In this document: positions 11,210 to 24,339 of the stretch, in pieces
Position numbering within the stretch: the stretch's first letter is position 1
Layout of the letters: each line of letters begins with the position of its first letter
NCBI GenBank assembly: GCA_964017185.1
Contig: OZ024878.1
Location: forward strand, 14,207,351 to 14,271,350
DNA: 64,000 nt
Source of the DNA: Rugalucina vietnamica
Taxonomy: Eukaryota; Mollusca; Bivalvia; Lucinida; Lucinidae
Direction: 5' to 3'
The notes under the pieces: generated by a model
Seen by the model: the letters and a program-made list of their open reading frames with translations, nothing else
The model's database searches: none
What the model was told of the DNA's origin: nothing
Translations under genes and position numbers: made by a program

Positions 11210-11998
11210 TCAGAATATTTAATTTGTCCATATGTGATATAATTCATTGCTTCTTGAAAGTTTTTGCTTTAAAAGCGCGCAGTTTCATATTATGACAAAA
11301 ACAATGCAGATAAAACTGAAAAGATATATCAAGTTCTGTGTGGTTTCTAGGACTGATAGTTCGTGCAAGTACATGTACTTCTCTCTAAGTAAAGGTTTCT
11401 ACTTGTAAAATGATAGTGTTATTAACCTAATCTTCTAGGTGTGAACATAGGTATTTGTTTGGGATAAATACGAGGTGTGAACACACGTATTTGTTTTCTG
11501 AATGACGATTCACTCACTCTTACTCAAAGTGTCATTTTACTTAGTATAAATACCAAACTGTTAATTCAATTTTTCCTCATCTCTGTTTTTGGAGCAGACA
11601 TTTCTTTCTGGTTGCGCCAAACCTACTTTTACGTTTATAAAGCTTCTCTAATTCTGGTTCCGGGAACGGACATTATTATTGATACTATTATTTCTTGATT
11701 AATGATAATGCTACGAATGCGATCCGGCTTAGAGAGTGTGCTGGTCGTGTTTATTGTTTCTGTTTCAATCAAAACATAAAAAGTGCGAATGCGCAAATTA
11801 GAAACAGTTTAGGTGACGTGATGTTGCGTTTCTTTTTTGTTCAGTATATATTTGTCTTAGTTATTTACAAGGGGGGGGGGGGGGGGTTACATCAATGAAG
11901 CTTATAACATTATTTAATCATTTATTTCCATAGAATGTCACCTTTGAAAACTTATGAGGGTGGTTAATATGGACAAAATTTCGCTTCATATGAATGCT
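11210..11998. other. No recognisable feature
   Basis: AT-rich sequence with a poly-G run at 11871-11886. No gene or repeat family was recognised. Confidence 0.4.
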
Positions 11999-12001
11999 AC
12001 A

Positions 12002-12641
12002 CGAGGGGTTGCAAAGTGGGCGGAGCTCACACACAGCAGGGCCGTCGCCGCGTTTTAAAAAGTGGTCCGGCGGAAGATATGGTCGAGTACCGAAGGTACG
12101 AGAGGGGGAGAGCACGAGAGGGGGTTAGCCCCCTCTCGAAACGGGTGTTCGGGGGATCTCCCCCGAGAAAATTTTGATAAATTGGTGCCTCTAAAAGCGT
12201 TCTGAGTGCGTTTTGGGATCAGAGTTTCGATCGTTTTTGTTAACAAAAATGACCGAAATTCAGAAAGTTTAAATTGGAAGATCATCAGAAAAACAGTATC
12301 TTTCTAACAACTATTTCGACCCCTTTGCGAGTCTCATCAGGCAGTGGCCTAATGTCGAACCAAGACGGATTAAAACTTTTCAAACCGAATGTACGTTGTG
12401 GGATCCGAAAAGTTTTAGGCTGATTTGGAACGGGCGGCACTTTCATATCCCGGATAGGGGAATTACAATGACACATTACTATTAACACAGTCTCAGAGCT
12501 TAAAAATATACATGCATGCAAATCCAAAATGTTTTATACATTAATTATTTGCCAGTCGACATTTTCTTTGATAAACTGCATTTCGAGATTAACAGTGTTA
12601 TCCCATGTTCCGTCTTTTTTCATTTCATCGCGGCATGCAAA

Positions 12642-12675
<34 letters not shown>

Positions 12676-13055
12676 AAAAAAAAAACGAAGATTGGATTAA
12701 AAGGCAACTATTTAATTACAACTCTAATCTATTAATCCTAAAATCCATTCATATAGGTGTCATTTTAATGACCGCAATGTTTTGACACGTCTCGTGATTC
12801 CTGTGGTGTTTTCGCACCTTTGCCTTGATGACACGAGGATAATTTCATCAATAAGCTGTGACTCGTTCAAGATGAGCCGATTAGAAGAACAATGACAGGC
12901 AAGCACTGCTGCGGCGATAAAAAAAAAAATGGTACGGCGGATACCATGGTCGGCCAAAAAAGTGGTCCGGCGCTCGCCGGACCTGCCGCACCGGCGACGA
13001 CGGCCTTGCACAGGTACACACGCTATACAAAGGGTTGCAAAGTGGGCGGGGCTTT
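12002..13055. mobile_element. Foldback-like element flanked by ~20-bp direct repeats
   Basis: GGGTTGCAAAGTGGGCGG occurs on both sides (about 12005 and 13031) in the same orientation. Inside, the left GGGCCGTCGCCGCG and GTGGTCCGGCGG are matched inversely at 12935-13005 (GGTACGGCGGATACCATGG, GACGACGGCC). A CGAGAGGGGG hairpin lies at 12098-12145. The interior is AT-rich with a poly-A tract at 12642-12686. The flanking direct repeats are longer than usual target duplications. Confidence 0.5.
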
Positions 13056-13825
13056 AAAAGACGCAGGTAGCTGGCTACCTTTAGGGGTCATAAAACTGAC
13101 CATATTTGTGTGTCGTAATTGGTTGCAATAGACATCTACTTATTTATTAGATTTGGACATCCAAAAATTACTTTTCATATTCTAGAAACAAGCAATGAAA
13201 CCTATTCCAACATATGTACTATTCCAATTTTGTATTTTATTCTGAATATAAAGTCTAATTTATACGCGCACATTTGTCCAAACAGGGACAGAATAAAACG
13301 CTGAATTTTCTGCTGAATTCAGCAACTGACTATACTAAAACGCTGAAATACTGAACTGCTGATTTTTTGTTGTAAACCACTTTTGATCGTTGTTACAGGT
13401 TAAGCAAATGCAAATTGTAATTTTATGTATTTGATAACATTTGTCAGTCTTTGTCCGTGTGCGACCATATCATTTCGAAACTTGACAGTCGTTTGCTGAT
13501 TTTAAGTAAATTAGCTATGATGTATTGAAATACGTCGAAAGTTTTCAAACTGTTTTGTTTTCGGTATAGTTCCTGCAGTTTCATATATGTATGCATGTGG
13601 ACAGTTTGATCAAATCACCGTAATTCAAGATAATTACATTTAGCTTAGCTTAGAAAGAAATCAAAACTTTCCACAGTGGCTATGGTTTCATATGATGTGT
13701 TGTGCTCTACTTGGTCAGAATTCTCACAGAAAAGTGTTTATCGTAGAATGTGCAGTCCGGTTTGAGTTCGATTAGAAATGCATGTAACATTTACCAATTT
13801 AAGAAATTGAATAAGTGCAAGAAGG

Positions 13826-13834
13826 GCCTTCCAG
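13826..13834 (+). repeat. Left 9-bp target-site duplication of the giant foldback
   Basis: GCCTTCCAG directly precedes ACGAACGTCAAGTTAG, the first bases of the inverted repeat. The identical 9-mer follows the mirrored end at 42073-42081. Confidence 0.85.
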
Positions 13835-13989
13835 ACGAACGTCAAGTTAGTTGTCGGTTGTCGGTTGACGGTTGACTATTCAAAAAACTAAGTTATTTTT
13901 GGTCAACTTTGCACTTAGCTTTTTTCTGCCACTATTCGATCTTAGTTTTTTTGTGTCAAAATCAAAGTTTTTTCTATGTTGGAAAAAAA

Positions 13990-16900
13990 GTCGAACTTAG
14001 TTTTTCGAATAGTCAACCGACAACTAGTTGTCAGTTGACTATTCGGACTTAGTTTTTTTGGGTCAAAATCAAAGTTTTTTCTATGTTGGAAAAAAATCGA
14101 ACTTAGTTTTTCGAATAGTCAACCGACAACTAGTTGTCAGTTGACTATTCGGACTTAGTTTTTTTGGGTCAAAATCAAAGTTTTTTCTATGTTGGAAAAA
14201 AATCGAACTTAGTTTTTCGAATAGTCAACCGACAACTATTTGTCGGTTGACTATTCGGACTTAGTTTTTTTGGGTCAAAATCAAAGTTTTTTCTATGTTG
14301 GAAAAAAATCGAACTTAGTTTTTCGAATAGTCAACCGACAACTAGTTGTCAGTTGACTATTCGGACTTAGTTTTTTTGGGTCAAAATCAAAGTTTTTTCT
14401 ATGTTGGAAAAAAAACGAACTTAGTTTTTCGAATAGTCAACCGACAACTAGTTGTCAGTTGACTATTCGGACTTAGTTTTTTTGGGTCAAAATCAAAGTT
14501 TTTTCTATGTTGGAAAAAAATCGAACTTAGTTTTTCGAATAGTCAACCGACAACTAGTTGTCAGTTGACTATTCGGACTTAGTTTTTTTTGGGTCAAAAT
14601 CAAAGTTTTTTCTATGTTGGAAAAAAATCGAACTTAGTTTTTCGAATAGTCAACCGACAACTAGTTGTCAGTTGACTATTCGGACTTAGTTTTTTTTGGG
14701 TCAAAATCAAAGTTTTTTCTATGTTGGAAAAAAATCGAAGTTAGTTTTTCGAATAGTCAACCGACAACTAGTTGTCGGTTGACTATTCGGACTTAGTTTT
14801 TTTGGGTCAAAATCAAAGTTTTTTCTATGTTGGAAAAAAATCGAACTTAGTTTTTCGAATAGTCAACCGACAACTAGTTGTCAGTTGACTATTCGGACTT
14901 AGTTTTTTTGGGTCAAAATCAAAGTTTTTTCTATGTTGGAAAAAAATCGAACTTAGTTTTTCGAATAGTCAACCGACAACTAGTTGTCAGTTGACTATTC
15001 GGACTTAGTTTTTTTGGGTCAAAATCAAAGGTTTTTCTATGTTGGAAAAAAATCGAACTTAGTTTTTCGAATAGTCAACCGACAACTAGTTGTCAGTTGA
15101 CTATTCGGACTTAGTTTTTTTGGGTCAAAATCAAAGTTTTTTCTATGTTGGAAAAAATCGAACTTAGTTTTTCGAATAGTCAACCGACAACTAGTTGTCA
15201 GTTGACTATTCGGACTTAGTTTTTTTGGGGTCAAAATCAAAGTTTTTTCTATGTTGGAAAAAAATCGAACTTAGTTTTTCGAATAGTCAACCGACAACTA
15301 GTTGTCAGTTGACTATTCGGACTTAGTTTTTTTGGGTTAAAATCAAAGTTTTTTCTATGTTGGAAAAAAATCGAACTTAGTTTTTCGAATAGTCAACCGA
15401 CAACTAGTTGTCGGTTGACTATTCGGACTTAGTTTTTTTGGGTCAAAATCAAAGTTTTTTCTATGTTGGAAAAAAATCGAACTTAGTTTTTCGAATAGTC
15501 AACCGACAACTAGTTGTCAGTTGACTATTCGGACTTAGTTTTTTTGGGTCAAAATCAAAGTTTTTTCTATGTTGGAAAAAAATCGAACTTAGTTTTTCGA
15601 ATAGTCAACCGACAACTAGTTGTCGGTTGACTATTCGGACTTAGTTTTTTTTGGGTCAAAATCAAAGTTTTTTCTATGTTGGAAAAAAATCGAACTTAGT
15701 TTTTCGAATAGTCAACCGACAACTAGTTGTCAGTTGACTATTCGGACTTAGTTTTTTTGGGTCAAAATCAAAGTTTTTTCTATGTTCGAAAAAAATCGAA
15801 CTTAGTTTTTCGAATAGTCAACCGACAACTAGTTGTCAGTTGACTATTCGGACTTAGTTTTTTTGGGTCAAAATCAAAGTTTTTTCTATGTTGGAAAAAA
15901 ATCGAACTTAGTTTTTCGAATAGTCAACCGACAACTAGTTGTCAAGTGACTATTCGGACTAAGTTATTTTGGGTCAAAAACTAAAGTTTTTTCTATGTTG
16001 GAAAAAAATCGAACTTAGTTTTTCGAATAGTCAACCGACAACTAGTTGTCAGTTGACTATTCGGACTTAGTTTTTTTGTGTCAAAATCAAAGTTTTTTCT
16101 ATGTTGGAAAAAAATCGAACTTAGTTTTTCGAATAGTCAACCGACAACTAGTTGTCAGTTGACTATTCGGACTTAGTTTTTTTGGGTCAAAATCAAAGTT
16201 TTTTCTATGTTGGAAAAAAATCGAACTTAGTTTTTCGAATAGTCAACCGACAACTAGTTGTCGGTTGACTATTCGGACTTAGTTTTTTTTGGGTCAAAAT
16301 CAAAGTTTTTTCTATGTTGGAAAAAAATCGAACTTAGTTTTTCGAATAGTCAACCGACAACTAGTTCAGTTGACTATTCGGACTTAGGTTTTTTTGGGTC
16401 AAAATCAAAGTTTTTTCTATGTTGGAAAAAAATCGAACTTAGTTTTTCGAATAGTCAACCGACAACTAGTTGTCAGTTGACTATTCGGACTTAGTTTTTT
16501 TTGGGTCAAAATCAAAGTTTTTTCTATGTTGGAAAAAAATCGAACTTAGTTTTTCGAATAGTCAACCGACAACTAGTTGTCAGTTGACTATTCGGACTTA
16601 GTTTTTTTTGGGTCAAAATCAAAGTTTTTTCTATGTTGGAAAAAAATCGAACTTAGTTTTTCGAATAGTCAACCGACAACTAGTTGTCAGTTGACTATTC
16701 GGACTTAGTTTTTTTGGGTCAAAATCAAAGTTTTTTCTATGTTGGAAAAAAATCGAACTTAGTTTTTCGAATAGTCAACCGACAACTAGTTGTCAGTTGA
16801 CTATTCGGACTTAGTTTTTTGGGGTCAAAATCAAAGTTTTTTCTATGTTGGAAAAAAATCGAACTTAGTTTTTCGAATAGTCAACCGACAACTAGTTGTC

Positions 16901-19900
16901 AGTTGACTATTCGGACTTAGTTTTTTTGGGTCAAAATCAAAGTTTTTTCTATGTTGGAAAAAAATCGAACTTAGTTTTTCGAATAGTCAACCGACAACTA
17001 GTTGTCAGTTGACTATTCGGACTTAGTTTTTTTGGGTCAAAATCAAAGTTTTTTCTATGTTGGAAAAAAAACGAACTTAGTTTTTCGAATAGTCAACCGA
17101 CAACTAGTTGTCAGTTGACTATTCGGACTTAGTTTTTTTGTGTCAAAATCAAAGTTTTTTCTATGTTGGAAAAAAATCGAACTTAGTTTTTCGAATAGTC
17201 AACCGACAACTAGTTGTCAGTTGACTATTCGGACTTAGTTTTTTTGGGTCAAAATCAAAGTTTTTTCTATGTTGGAAAAAAATCGAACTTAGTTTTTCGA
17301 ATAGTCAACCGACAACTAGTTGTCAGTTGACTATTCGGACTTAGTTTTTTTTGGGTCAAAATCAAAGTTTTTTCTATGTTGGAAAAAAATCGAACTTAGT
17401 TTTTCGAATAGTCAACCGACAACTAGTTGTCGGTTGACTATTCGGACTTAGTTTTTTTTTGGGTCAAAATCAAAGTTTTTTCTATGTTGGAAAAAAATCG
17501 AACTTAGTTTTTCGAATAGTCAACCGACAACTAGTTGTCAGTTGACTATTCGGACTTAGTTTTTTTGGGTCAAAATCAAAGTTTTTTCTATGTTGGAAAA
17601 AATCGAACTTAGTTTTTCGAATAGTCAACCGACAACTAGTTGTCAGTTGACTATTCGGACTTAGTTTTTTTGGGTCAAAATCAAAGTTTTTTCTATGTTG
17701 GAAAAAAATCGAACTTAGTTTTTCGAATAGTCAACCGACAACTAGTTGTCAGTTGACTATTCGGACTTAGTTTTTTTGTGTCAAAATCAAAGTTTTTTCT
17801 ATGTTGGAAAAAAATCGAACTTAGTTTTTCGAATAGTCAACCGACAACTAGTTGTCAGTTGACTATTCGGACTTAGTTTTTTTGGGTCAAAATCAAAGTT
17901 TTTTCTATGTTGGAAAAAAATCGAACTTAGTTTTTCGAATAGTCAACCGACAACTAGTTGTCAGTTGACTATTCGGACTTAGTTTTTTTTGGGTCAAAAT
18001 CAAAGTTTTTTCTATGTTGGAAAAAAATCGAACTTAGTTTTTCGAATAGTCAACCGACAACTAGTTGTCGGTTGACTATTCGGACTTAGTTTTTTTTGGG
18101 TCAAAATCAAAGTTTTTTCTATGTTGGAAAAAAATCGAGCTTAGTTTTTCGAATAGTCAACCGACAACTAGTTGTCAGTTGACTATTCGGACTTAGTTTT
18201 TTTTGGGTCAAAATCAAAGTTTTTTCTATGTTGGAAAAAAATCGAACTTAGTTTTTCGAATAGTCAACCGACAACTAGTTGTCAGTTGACTATTCGGACT
18301 TAGTTTTTTTGGGTCAAAATCAAAGTTTTTTCTATGTTGGAAAAAAATCGAACTTAGTTTTTCGAATAGTCAACCGACAACTAGTTGTCAGTTGACTATT
18401 CGGACTTAGTTTTTTTGGGTCAAAATCAAAGTTTTTTCTATGTTGGAAAAAAATCGAACTTAGTTTTTCGAATAGTCAACCGATAACTAGTTGTCAAGTG
18501 ACTATTCGGACTTAGTTATTTTGGGTCAAAATCAAAGTTTTTTCTATGTTGGAAAAAAATCGAACTTAGTTTTTCGAATAGTCAACCGACAACTAGTTGT
18601 CAGTTGACTATTCGGACTTAGTTTTTTTGGGTCAAAATCAAAGTTTTTTCTATGTTGGAAAAAAATCGAACTTAGTTTTTCGAATAGTCAACCGACAACT
18701 AGTTGTCAGTTGACTATTCGGACTTAGTTTTTTTTGGGTCAAAATCAAAGTTTTTTCTATGTTGGAAAAAAATCGAACTTAGTTTTTCGAATAGTCAACC
18801 GACAACTAGTTGTCAGTTGACTATTCGGACTTAGTTTTTTTGGGTTAAAATCAAAGTTTTTTCTATGTTGGAAAAAAATCGAACTTAGTTTTTCGAATAG
18901 TCAACCGACAACTAGTTGTCGGTTGACTATTCGGACTTAGTTTTTTTGGGTCAAAATCAAAGTTTTTTTCTATGTTGGAAAAAAATCGAACTTAGTTTTT
19001 CGAATAGTCAACCGACAACTAGTTGTCGGTTGACTATTCGGACTTAGTTTTTTTGGGTCAAAATCAAAGTTTTTTCTATGTTGGAAAAAAATCGAACTTA
19101 GTTGCCGAATAGTCAACCGACAACTAGTTGTCAGTTGACTATTCGGACTTAGTTTTTTTTGGGTCAAAATCAAAGTTTTTTCTATGTTGGAAAAAAATCG
19201 AACTTAGTTTTTCGAATAGTCAACCGACAACTAGTTGTCAGTTGACTATTCGGACTTAGTTTTTTTGGGTCAAAATCAAAGTTTTTTCTATGTTGGAAAA
19301 AAATCGAACTTAGTTTTTCGAATAGTCAACCGACAACTAGTTGTCAGTTGACTATTCGGACTTAGTTTTTTTGGGCCAAAATCAAAGTTTTCTCTATGTT
19401 GGAAAAAAATCGAACTTAGTTTTTCGAATAGTCAACCGACAACTAGTTGTCAGTTGACTATTCGGACTTAGTTTTTTTGGGTCAAAATCAAAGTTTTTTC
19501 TATGTTGGAAAAAAATCGAACTTAGTTTTTCGAATAGTCAACCGACAACTAGTTGTCAAGTGACTATTCGGACTTAGTTTTTTTGGGTCAAAATCAAAGT
19601 TTTTTCTATGTTGGAAAAAAATCGAACTTAGTTTTTCGAATAGTCAACCGACAACTAGTTGTCTATTCGGACTTAGTTTTTTTGGGTCAAAATCAAAGTT
19701 TTTTCTATGTTGGAAAAAAATCGAACTTAGTTTTTCGAATAGTCAACCGACAACTAGTTGTCAGTTGACTATTCGGACTTAGTTTTTTTTGGGTCAAAAT
19801 CAAAGTTTTTTCTATGTTGGAAAAAAATCGAACTTAGTTTTTCGAATAGTCAACCGACAACTAGTTGTCAGTTGACTATTCGGACTTAGTTTTTTTGGGT

Positions 19901-20685
19901 CAAAATCAAAGTTTTTTCTATGTTGGAAAAAAATCGAACTTAGTTTTTCGAATAGTCAACCGACAACTAGTTGTCAGTTGACTATTCGGACTTAGTTTTT
20001 TTGGGGTCAAAATCAAAGTTTTTTCTATGTTGGAAAAAAATCGAACTTAGTTTTTCGAATAGTCAACCGACAACTAGTTGTCAGTTGACTATTCGGACTT
20101 AGTTTTTTTTGGGTCAAAATCAAAGTTTTTTCTATGTTGGAAAAAAATCGAACTTAGTTTTTCGAATAGTCAATCGACAACTAGTTGTCAGTTGACTATT
20201 CGGACTTAGTTTTTTTGGGTCAAAATCAAAGTTTTTTCTATGTTGGAAAAAAATCGAACTTAGTTTTTCGAATAGTCAACCGACAACTAGTTGTCAGTTG
20301 ACTATTCGGACTTAGTTTTTTTTGGGTCAAAATCAAAGTTTTTTCTATGTTGGAAAAAAATCGAACTTAGTTTTTCGAATAGTCAACCGACAACTAGTTG
20401 TCAGTTGACTATTCGGACTTAGTTTTTTTGGGTTAAAATCAAAGTTTTTTCTATGTTGGAAAAAAATCGAACTTAGTTTTTCGAATAGTCAACCGACAGC
20501 TAGTTGTCAGTTGACTATTCGGACTTAGTTTTTTTGGGTCAAAATCAAAGTTTTCTCTATGTTGGAAAAAAATCGAACTTAGTTTTTCGAATAGTCAACC
20601 GACAACTAGTTGTCAGTTGACTATTCGGACTTAGTTTTTTTGGGTCAAAATCAAAGTTTTTTCTATGTTGGAAAAAAATCAGCAG
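13990..20685 (+). repeat. 106-bp satellite array, left arm (~63 copies)
   Basis: Successive ATTCGGACTTAG landmarks are 106 bp apart. Each monomer holds a 40-bp near-perfect palindrome starting CGAATAGTCAACCGACAACT and centred on CAACTAGTTG, followed by CGGACTTAG, GGGTCAAAATCAAAG and TCTATGTTGGAAAAAA. Variation is mainly in T- and A-run length and in CAGTTG versus CGGTTG in the right half of the palindrome; the CGGTTG form is a perfect palindrome. Apparent open frames here are repeat artefacts. Confidence 0.97.
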
Positions 20686-20800
20686 AGTGAAGTTAGTTTG
20701 TTTTTCGTTTTTCGTTATTCGACATTCAAGATCAGGTGAAGTTAGTTTGTTTTTCGTTTTTCGTTATTCGTTTTTCGTTATTCGTTTTTCGTTTTTCGAC
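20686..20800 (+). repeat. Junction block between the two satellites, left copy
   Basis: CAGCAGAGTGAAGTTAGTTTG is followed by GTTTTTCGTTATTCG-type words, then a second GTGAAGTTAGTTTG and more TTTTTCG words, ending at the first 52-bp monomer. It is mirrored at 32785-32905 with no difference that I can see. Confidence 0.9.
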
Positions 20801-23522
20801 ATTCGAACTGGGACCGAATTTCGTATTTTGACATTCTAAATCCCATTTTGACATTCGAACTGGGATGGAATTTCGTATTTTGACATTCAAAATCCTATTT
20901 TTACATTCGAACTGGGACCGAATTTCTTATTTTGACATTCAAAATCCCATTTTGACATTCGAACTGGGACCGAATTTCGTATTTTGACATTCAAAATCCA
21001 AATCCTATTTTGACATTCGAACTGGGACCGAATTTCGTATTTTGACATTCAAAATCCTATTTTGACATTCGAACTGGGACCGAATTTCGTATTTTGACAT
21101 TCAAAATCCTATTTTGACATTCGAACTGGGACCGAATTTCGTATTTTGACATTCAAAATCCTATTTTGACATTCGAGCTGGGACCGAATTTCTTATTTTG
21201 ACATTCAAAATCCTATTTTGACATTCGAACTGGGACCGAATTTCTTATTTTGACATTCAAAATCCTATTTTGACATTCGAACTGGGATCGAATTTCTTAT
21301 TTTGACATTCAAAATCCTATTTTGACATTCGAACTGGGACGGAATTTCGTATTTTGACATTCAAAATCCTATTTTGACATTCGAACTGGGACGGAATTTC
21401 GTATTTTGACATTCAAAATCCTATTTTGACATTCGAAATGGGACCGAATTTCTTATTTTGACATTCAAAATCCCATTTTGACATTCGAACTCGGACCGAA
21501 TTTCGTATTTTGACATTCAAAATCCCATTTTGACATTCGAACTGGGACCGAATTTCGTATTTTGACATTCAAAATCCTATTTTGACATTCGAACTGGGAC
21601 CGAATTTCGTATTTTGACATTCAAAAACCTATTTTGACATTCGAACTTGGACCGAATTTCGTATTTTGACATTCAAAATCCTATTTTGACTTTCGAACTG
21701 GGGACGAATTTCGTATTTTGACATTCAAAATCCTATTTTGACATTCGAACTGGGACCGAATTTCGTATTTTGACATTCAAAATCCTATTTTGACATTAGA
21801 ACTGGGACCGAATTTCGTATTTTGACATTCAAAATCCTATTTTGACATTCGAGCTGGGACCGAATTTCGTATTTTGACATTCAAAATCCTATTTTGACAT
21901 TCGAACTGGGACCGAATTTCTTATTTTGACATTCAAAATCCTATTTTGACATTCGAACTGGGACCGAATTTCTTATTTTGACATTCAAAATCCTATTTTG
22001 ACATTCGAACTGGGACCGAATTTCGTATTTTGACATTCAAAATCCTATTTTGACATTCGAACTGGGACCGAATTTCGTGTTTTGACATTCAAAATCCTAT
22101 TTTGACATTCGAACTGGGACCGAATTTCGTATTTTGACATTCAAAATCCTATTTTGACATTCGAACTGGGACCGAATTTCGTATTTTGACATTCAAAATC
22201 CTATTTTGACATTCGAACTGAGACGGAATTTCGTATTTTGACATTCGAAATCCTATTTTGACATTCGAACTTGGACCGAATTTCTTATATTGACATTCAA
22301 AATCCTATTTTGACATTCGAACTTGGACCGAATTTCGTATTTTGACATTCAAAATCCTATTTTGACATTCGAACTGGGACCGAATTTCGCATTTTGACAT
22401 TCAAAATCCTATTTTGACATTCGAACTGGGACCGAATTTCGTATTTTGACATTCAAAATCCTATTTTGACATTCGAACTGGGACCGAATTTCGTATTTTG
22501 ACATTCAAAATCCTATTTTGACATTCGAACTGGGACCGAATTTCGTATTTTGACATTCAAAATCCTATTTTGACATTCGAACTGGGACCGAATTTCGTAT
22601 TTTGACATTCAAAATCCTATTTTGACATTCGAACTTGGACCGAATTTCTTATTTTGACATTCAAAATCCTATTTTGACATTCGAACTGGGACCGAATTTC
22701 GTATTTTGACATTCAAAATCCTATTTTGACATTCGAACTGGGACCGAATTTCGTATTTTGACATTCAAAATCCTATTTTGACATTCGAACTGGGACCGAA
22801 TTTCGTATTTTGACATTCAAAATCCTATTTTGACATTCGAACTGGGACCGAATTTCGTATTTTGACATTCAAAATCCTATTTTGACATTCGAACTGGGAC
22901 CGAATTTCGTATTTTGACATTCAAAATCCTATTTTGACATTCGAACTGGGACAAAATTTCTTATTTTGACAATCAAAATCCTATTTTGACATTCGATTTG
23001 GCCTTGAATATGCTATTTTGATATTCAAAATACTATTTTGACATTCTATTTGGTCAGGAATATGCTATTTTGATATTCAAAATCCTATTTTGACATTCCA
23101 TTTGGTCAGAAATATGCTATTTTGACATTCAATATCCTGTTTTGACATTCCATTTGGTGAGGAATCTGCTATTTTGATATTCAAAATCCTATTTTGACAT
23201 TCAAATTTGCCAAGTATATGCTATTTTGATATTCAAAATCCTATTTTGACATTCTGTTTGGTCAAGAATATGCTATTTTGATATTTGGTAGTGGTCGCCC
23301 GTTCAGATTCGTTGGTTTTCCCCTGGTTCTCCGAGCTCCTCCACTACGTTGGACCACATAACGCCAACATCCGCGCCTTCAAGAATGCGTATATAAGTTC
23401 AATGAGCTTTCTGTGTGATTGAAATAAAATAAACCTTTTTAGTTTGATATTCAAAATCCTATTTTGACATTCGATTTTGTCAAGCATATGCTAGTTTGAT
23501 ATTCAAAATCCTATTTGACAGG

Positions 23523-23525
<3 letters not shown>
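20800..23525 (+). repeat. 52-bp satellite array, left arm
   Basis: The unit is GAACTGGGACCGAATTTCGT followed by ATTTTGACATTCAAAATCCT and ATTTTGACATTC, period 52 bp, about 45 copies to 22980. From 22980 to 23525 the units are much more diverged (for example TTTGGTCAGGAATATGCTAT). These diverged units have no counterpart at the inner end of the right arm. A 160-bp foreign insertion lies at 23284-23443. Confidence 0.95.
23284..23443 (+). other. Unique insertion with a polyadenylation-like signal
   Basis: A non-repetitive segment interrupts a diverged 52-bp unit, entering after TTTTGATAT and leaving before TTTGATAT. It contains TTCCCCTGGTTCTCCGAGCT, resembling a phrase common in 3' ends of animal non-LTR retrotransposons, and ends near AAATAAAATAAACC, which includes AATAAA. 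It could be a short 3'-end retro-insertion; identity is uncertain. Confidence 0.45.

Positions 23526-23526
<1 letters not shown>

Positions 23527-23561
<35 letters not shown>
23527..23561 (+). repeat. Poly-T tract
   Basis: A run of about 35 T marks the inner end of the left arm and the start of the central loop. Confidence 0.9.
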
Positions 23562-23562
<1 letters not shown>

Positions 23563-24339
23563 TATGTTATAATGTGCATACCCATATTGTTTGTTAAGGG
23601 GTGCTCACACCACAGCGTATAGCGCCAGCGTATGACGACGTATGCGACATTTTGTCCATACGTTGGTGTACGTTGCACATGTTCGGCATAAATTTTGCAT
23701 AAGTTACGGGTACGCTACAATACGCTGTCATACGTTGTCGTGCGCCGTGTACATGCACAAAATTTCCAACGTATGGCGACGTACTGATAATACGTTACTA
23801 ATAAGTTAGGCGTACGCAACGAATACGCTTATATGCATAAGTTCACGAACGTTACCTGTAAGTAACTCATACGCTCGCATACGTTGTCATACGCCAAAGC
23901 TCTCCTGTATTTTTAGCGTATGAGAAGCGTATTACCAACGTACGAGCAGCGTTTGCCTGGCGCACTCGGAACGTATGCAGCGTATGTGAAACGTGTGAAG
24001 AACGTTCGCAGCGTATGCGCAACTTACGCGTAGCGCATTGGTCGGGATTTTATATATAAAAATGGAAGGAATAGGTACTGTGTTCATGATTAAATAGTCA
24101 CACGGAAGCATCAAAATGGTATACTCGACCAAAAACAATCTGCACAATTGTGTGTATGGCTAAAATTTTATCCACTGTTATATTATCGCTTGTCAAGATA
24201 ATATTTTTGTAAGGACGGGATGCCTTCAAAGCTCATATTGAATGGCCCTTTATAAAATTGTCGACATATAAAGTTCTAAAGGTTTTTATACCCCGCCACT
24301 TGAAAAAGTGCCGTGTATTATGTTATACCCTCCGCAAAA

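Noticed and set aside
15037..19768. Open frames of 60-80 codons inside the satellite arrays
   Set aside because: They repeat the same peptide per monomer and shift with run-length changes. They are periodic artefacts.
13990..20685. CRISPR-like regular repeats
   Set aside because: The 106-bp units are directly contiguous with no variable spacers, and the setting is an animal genome. It is a satellite.
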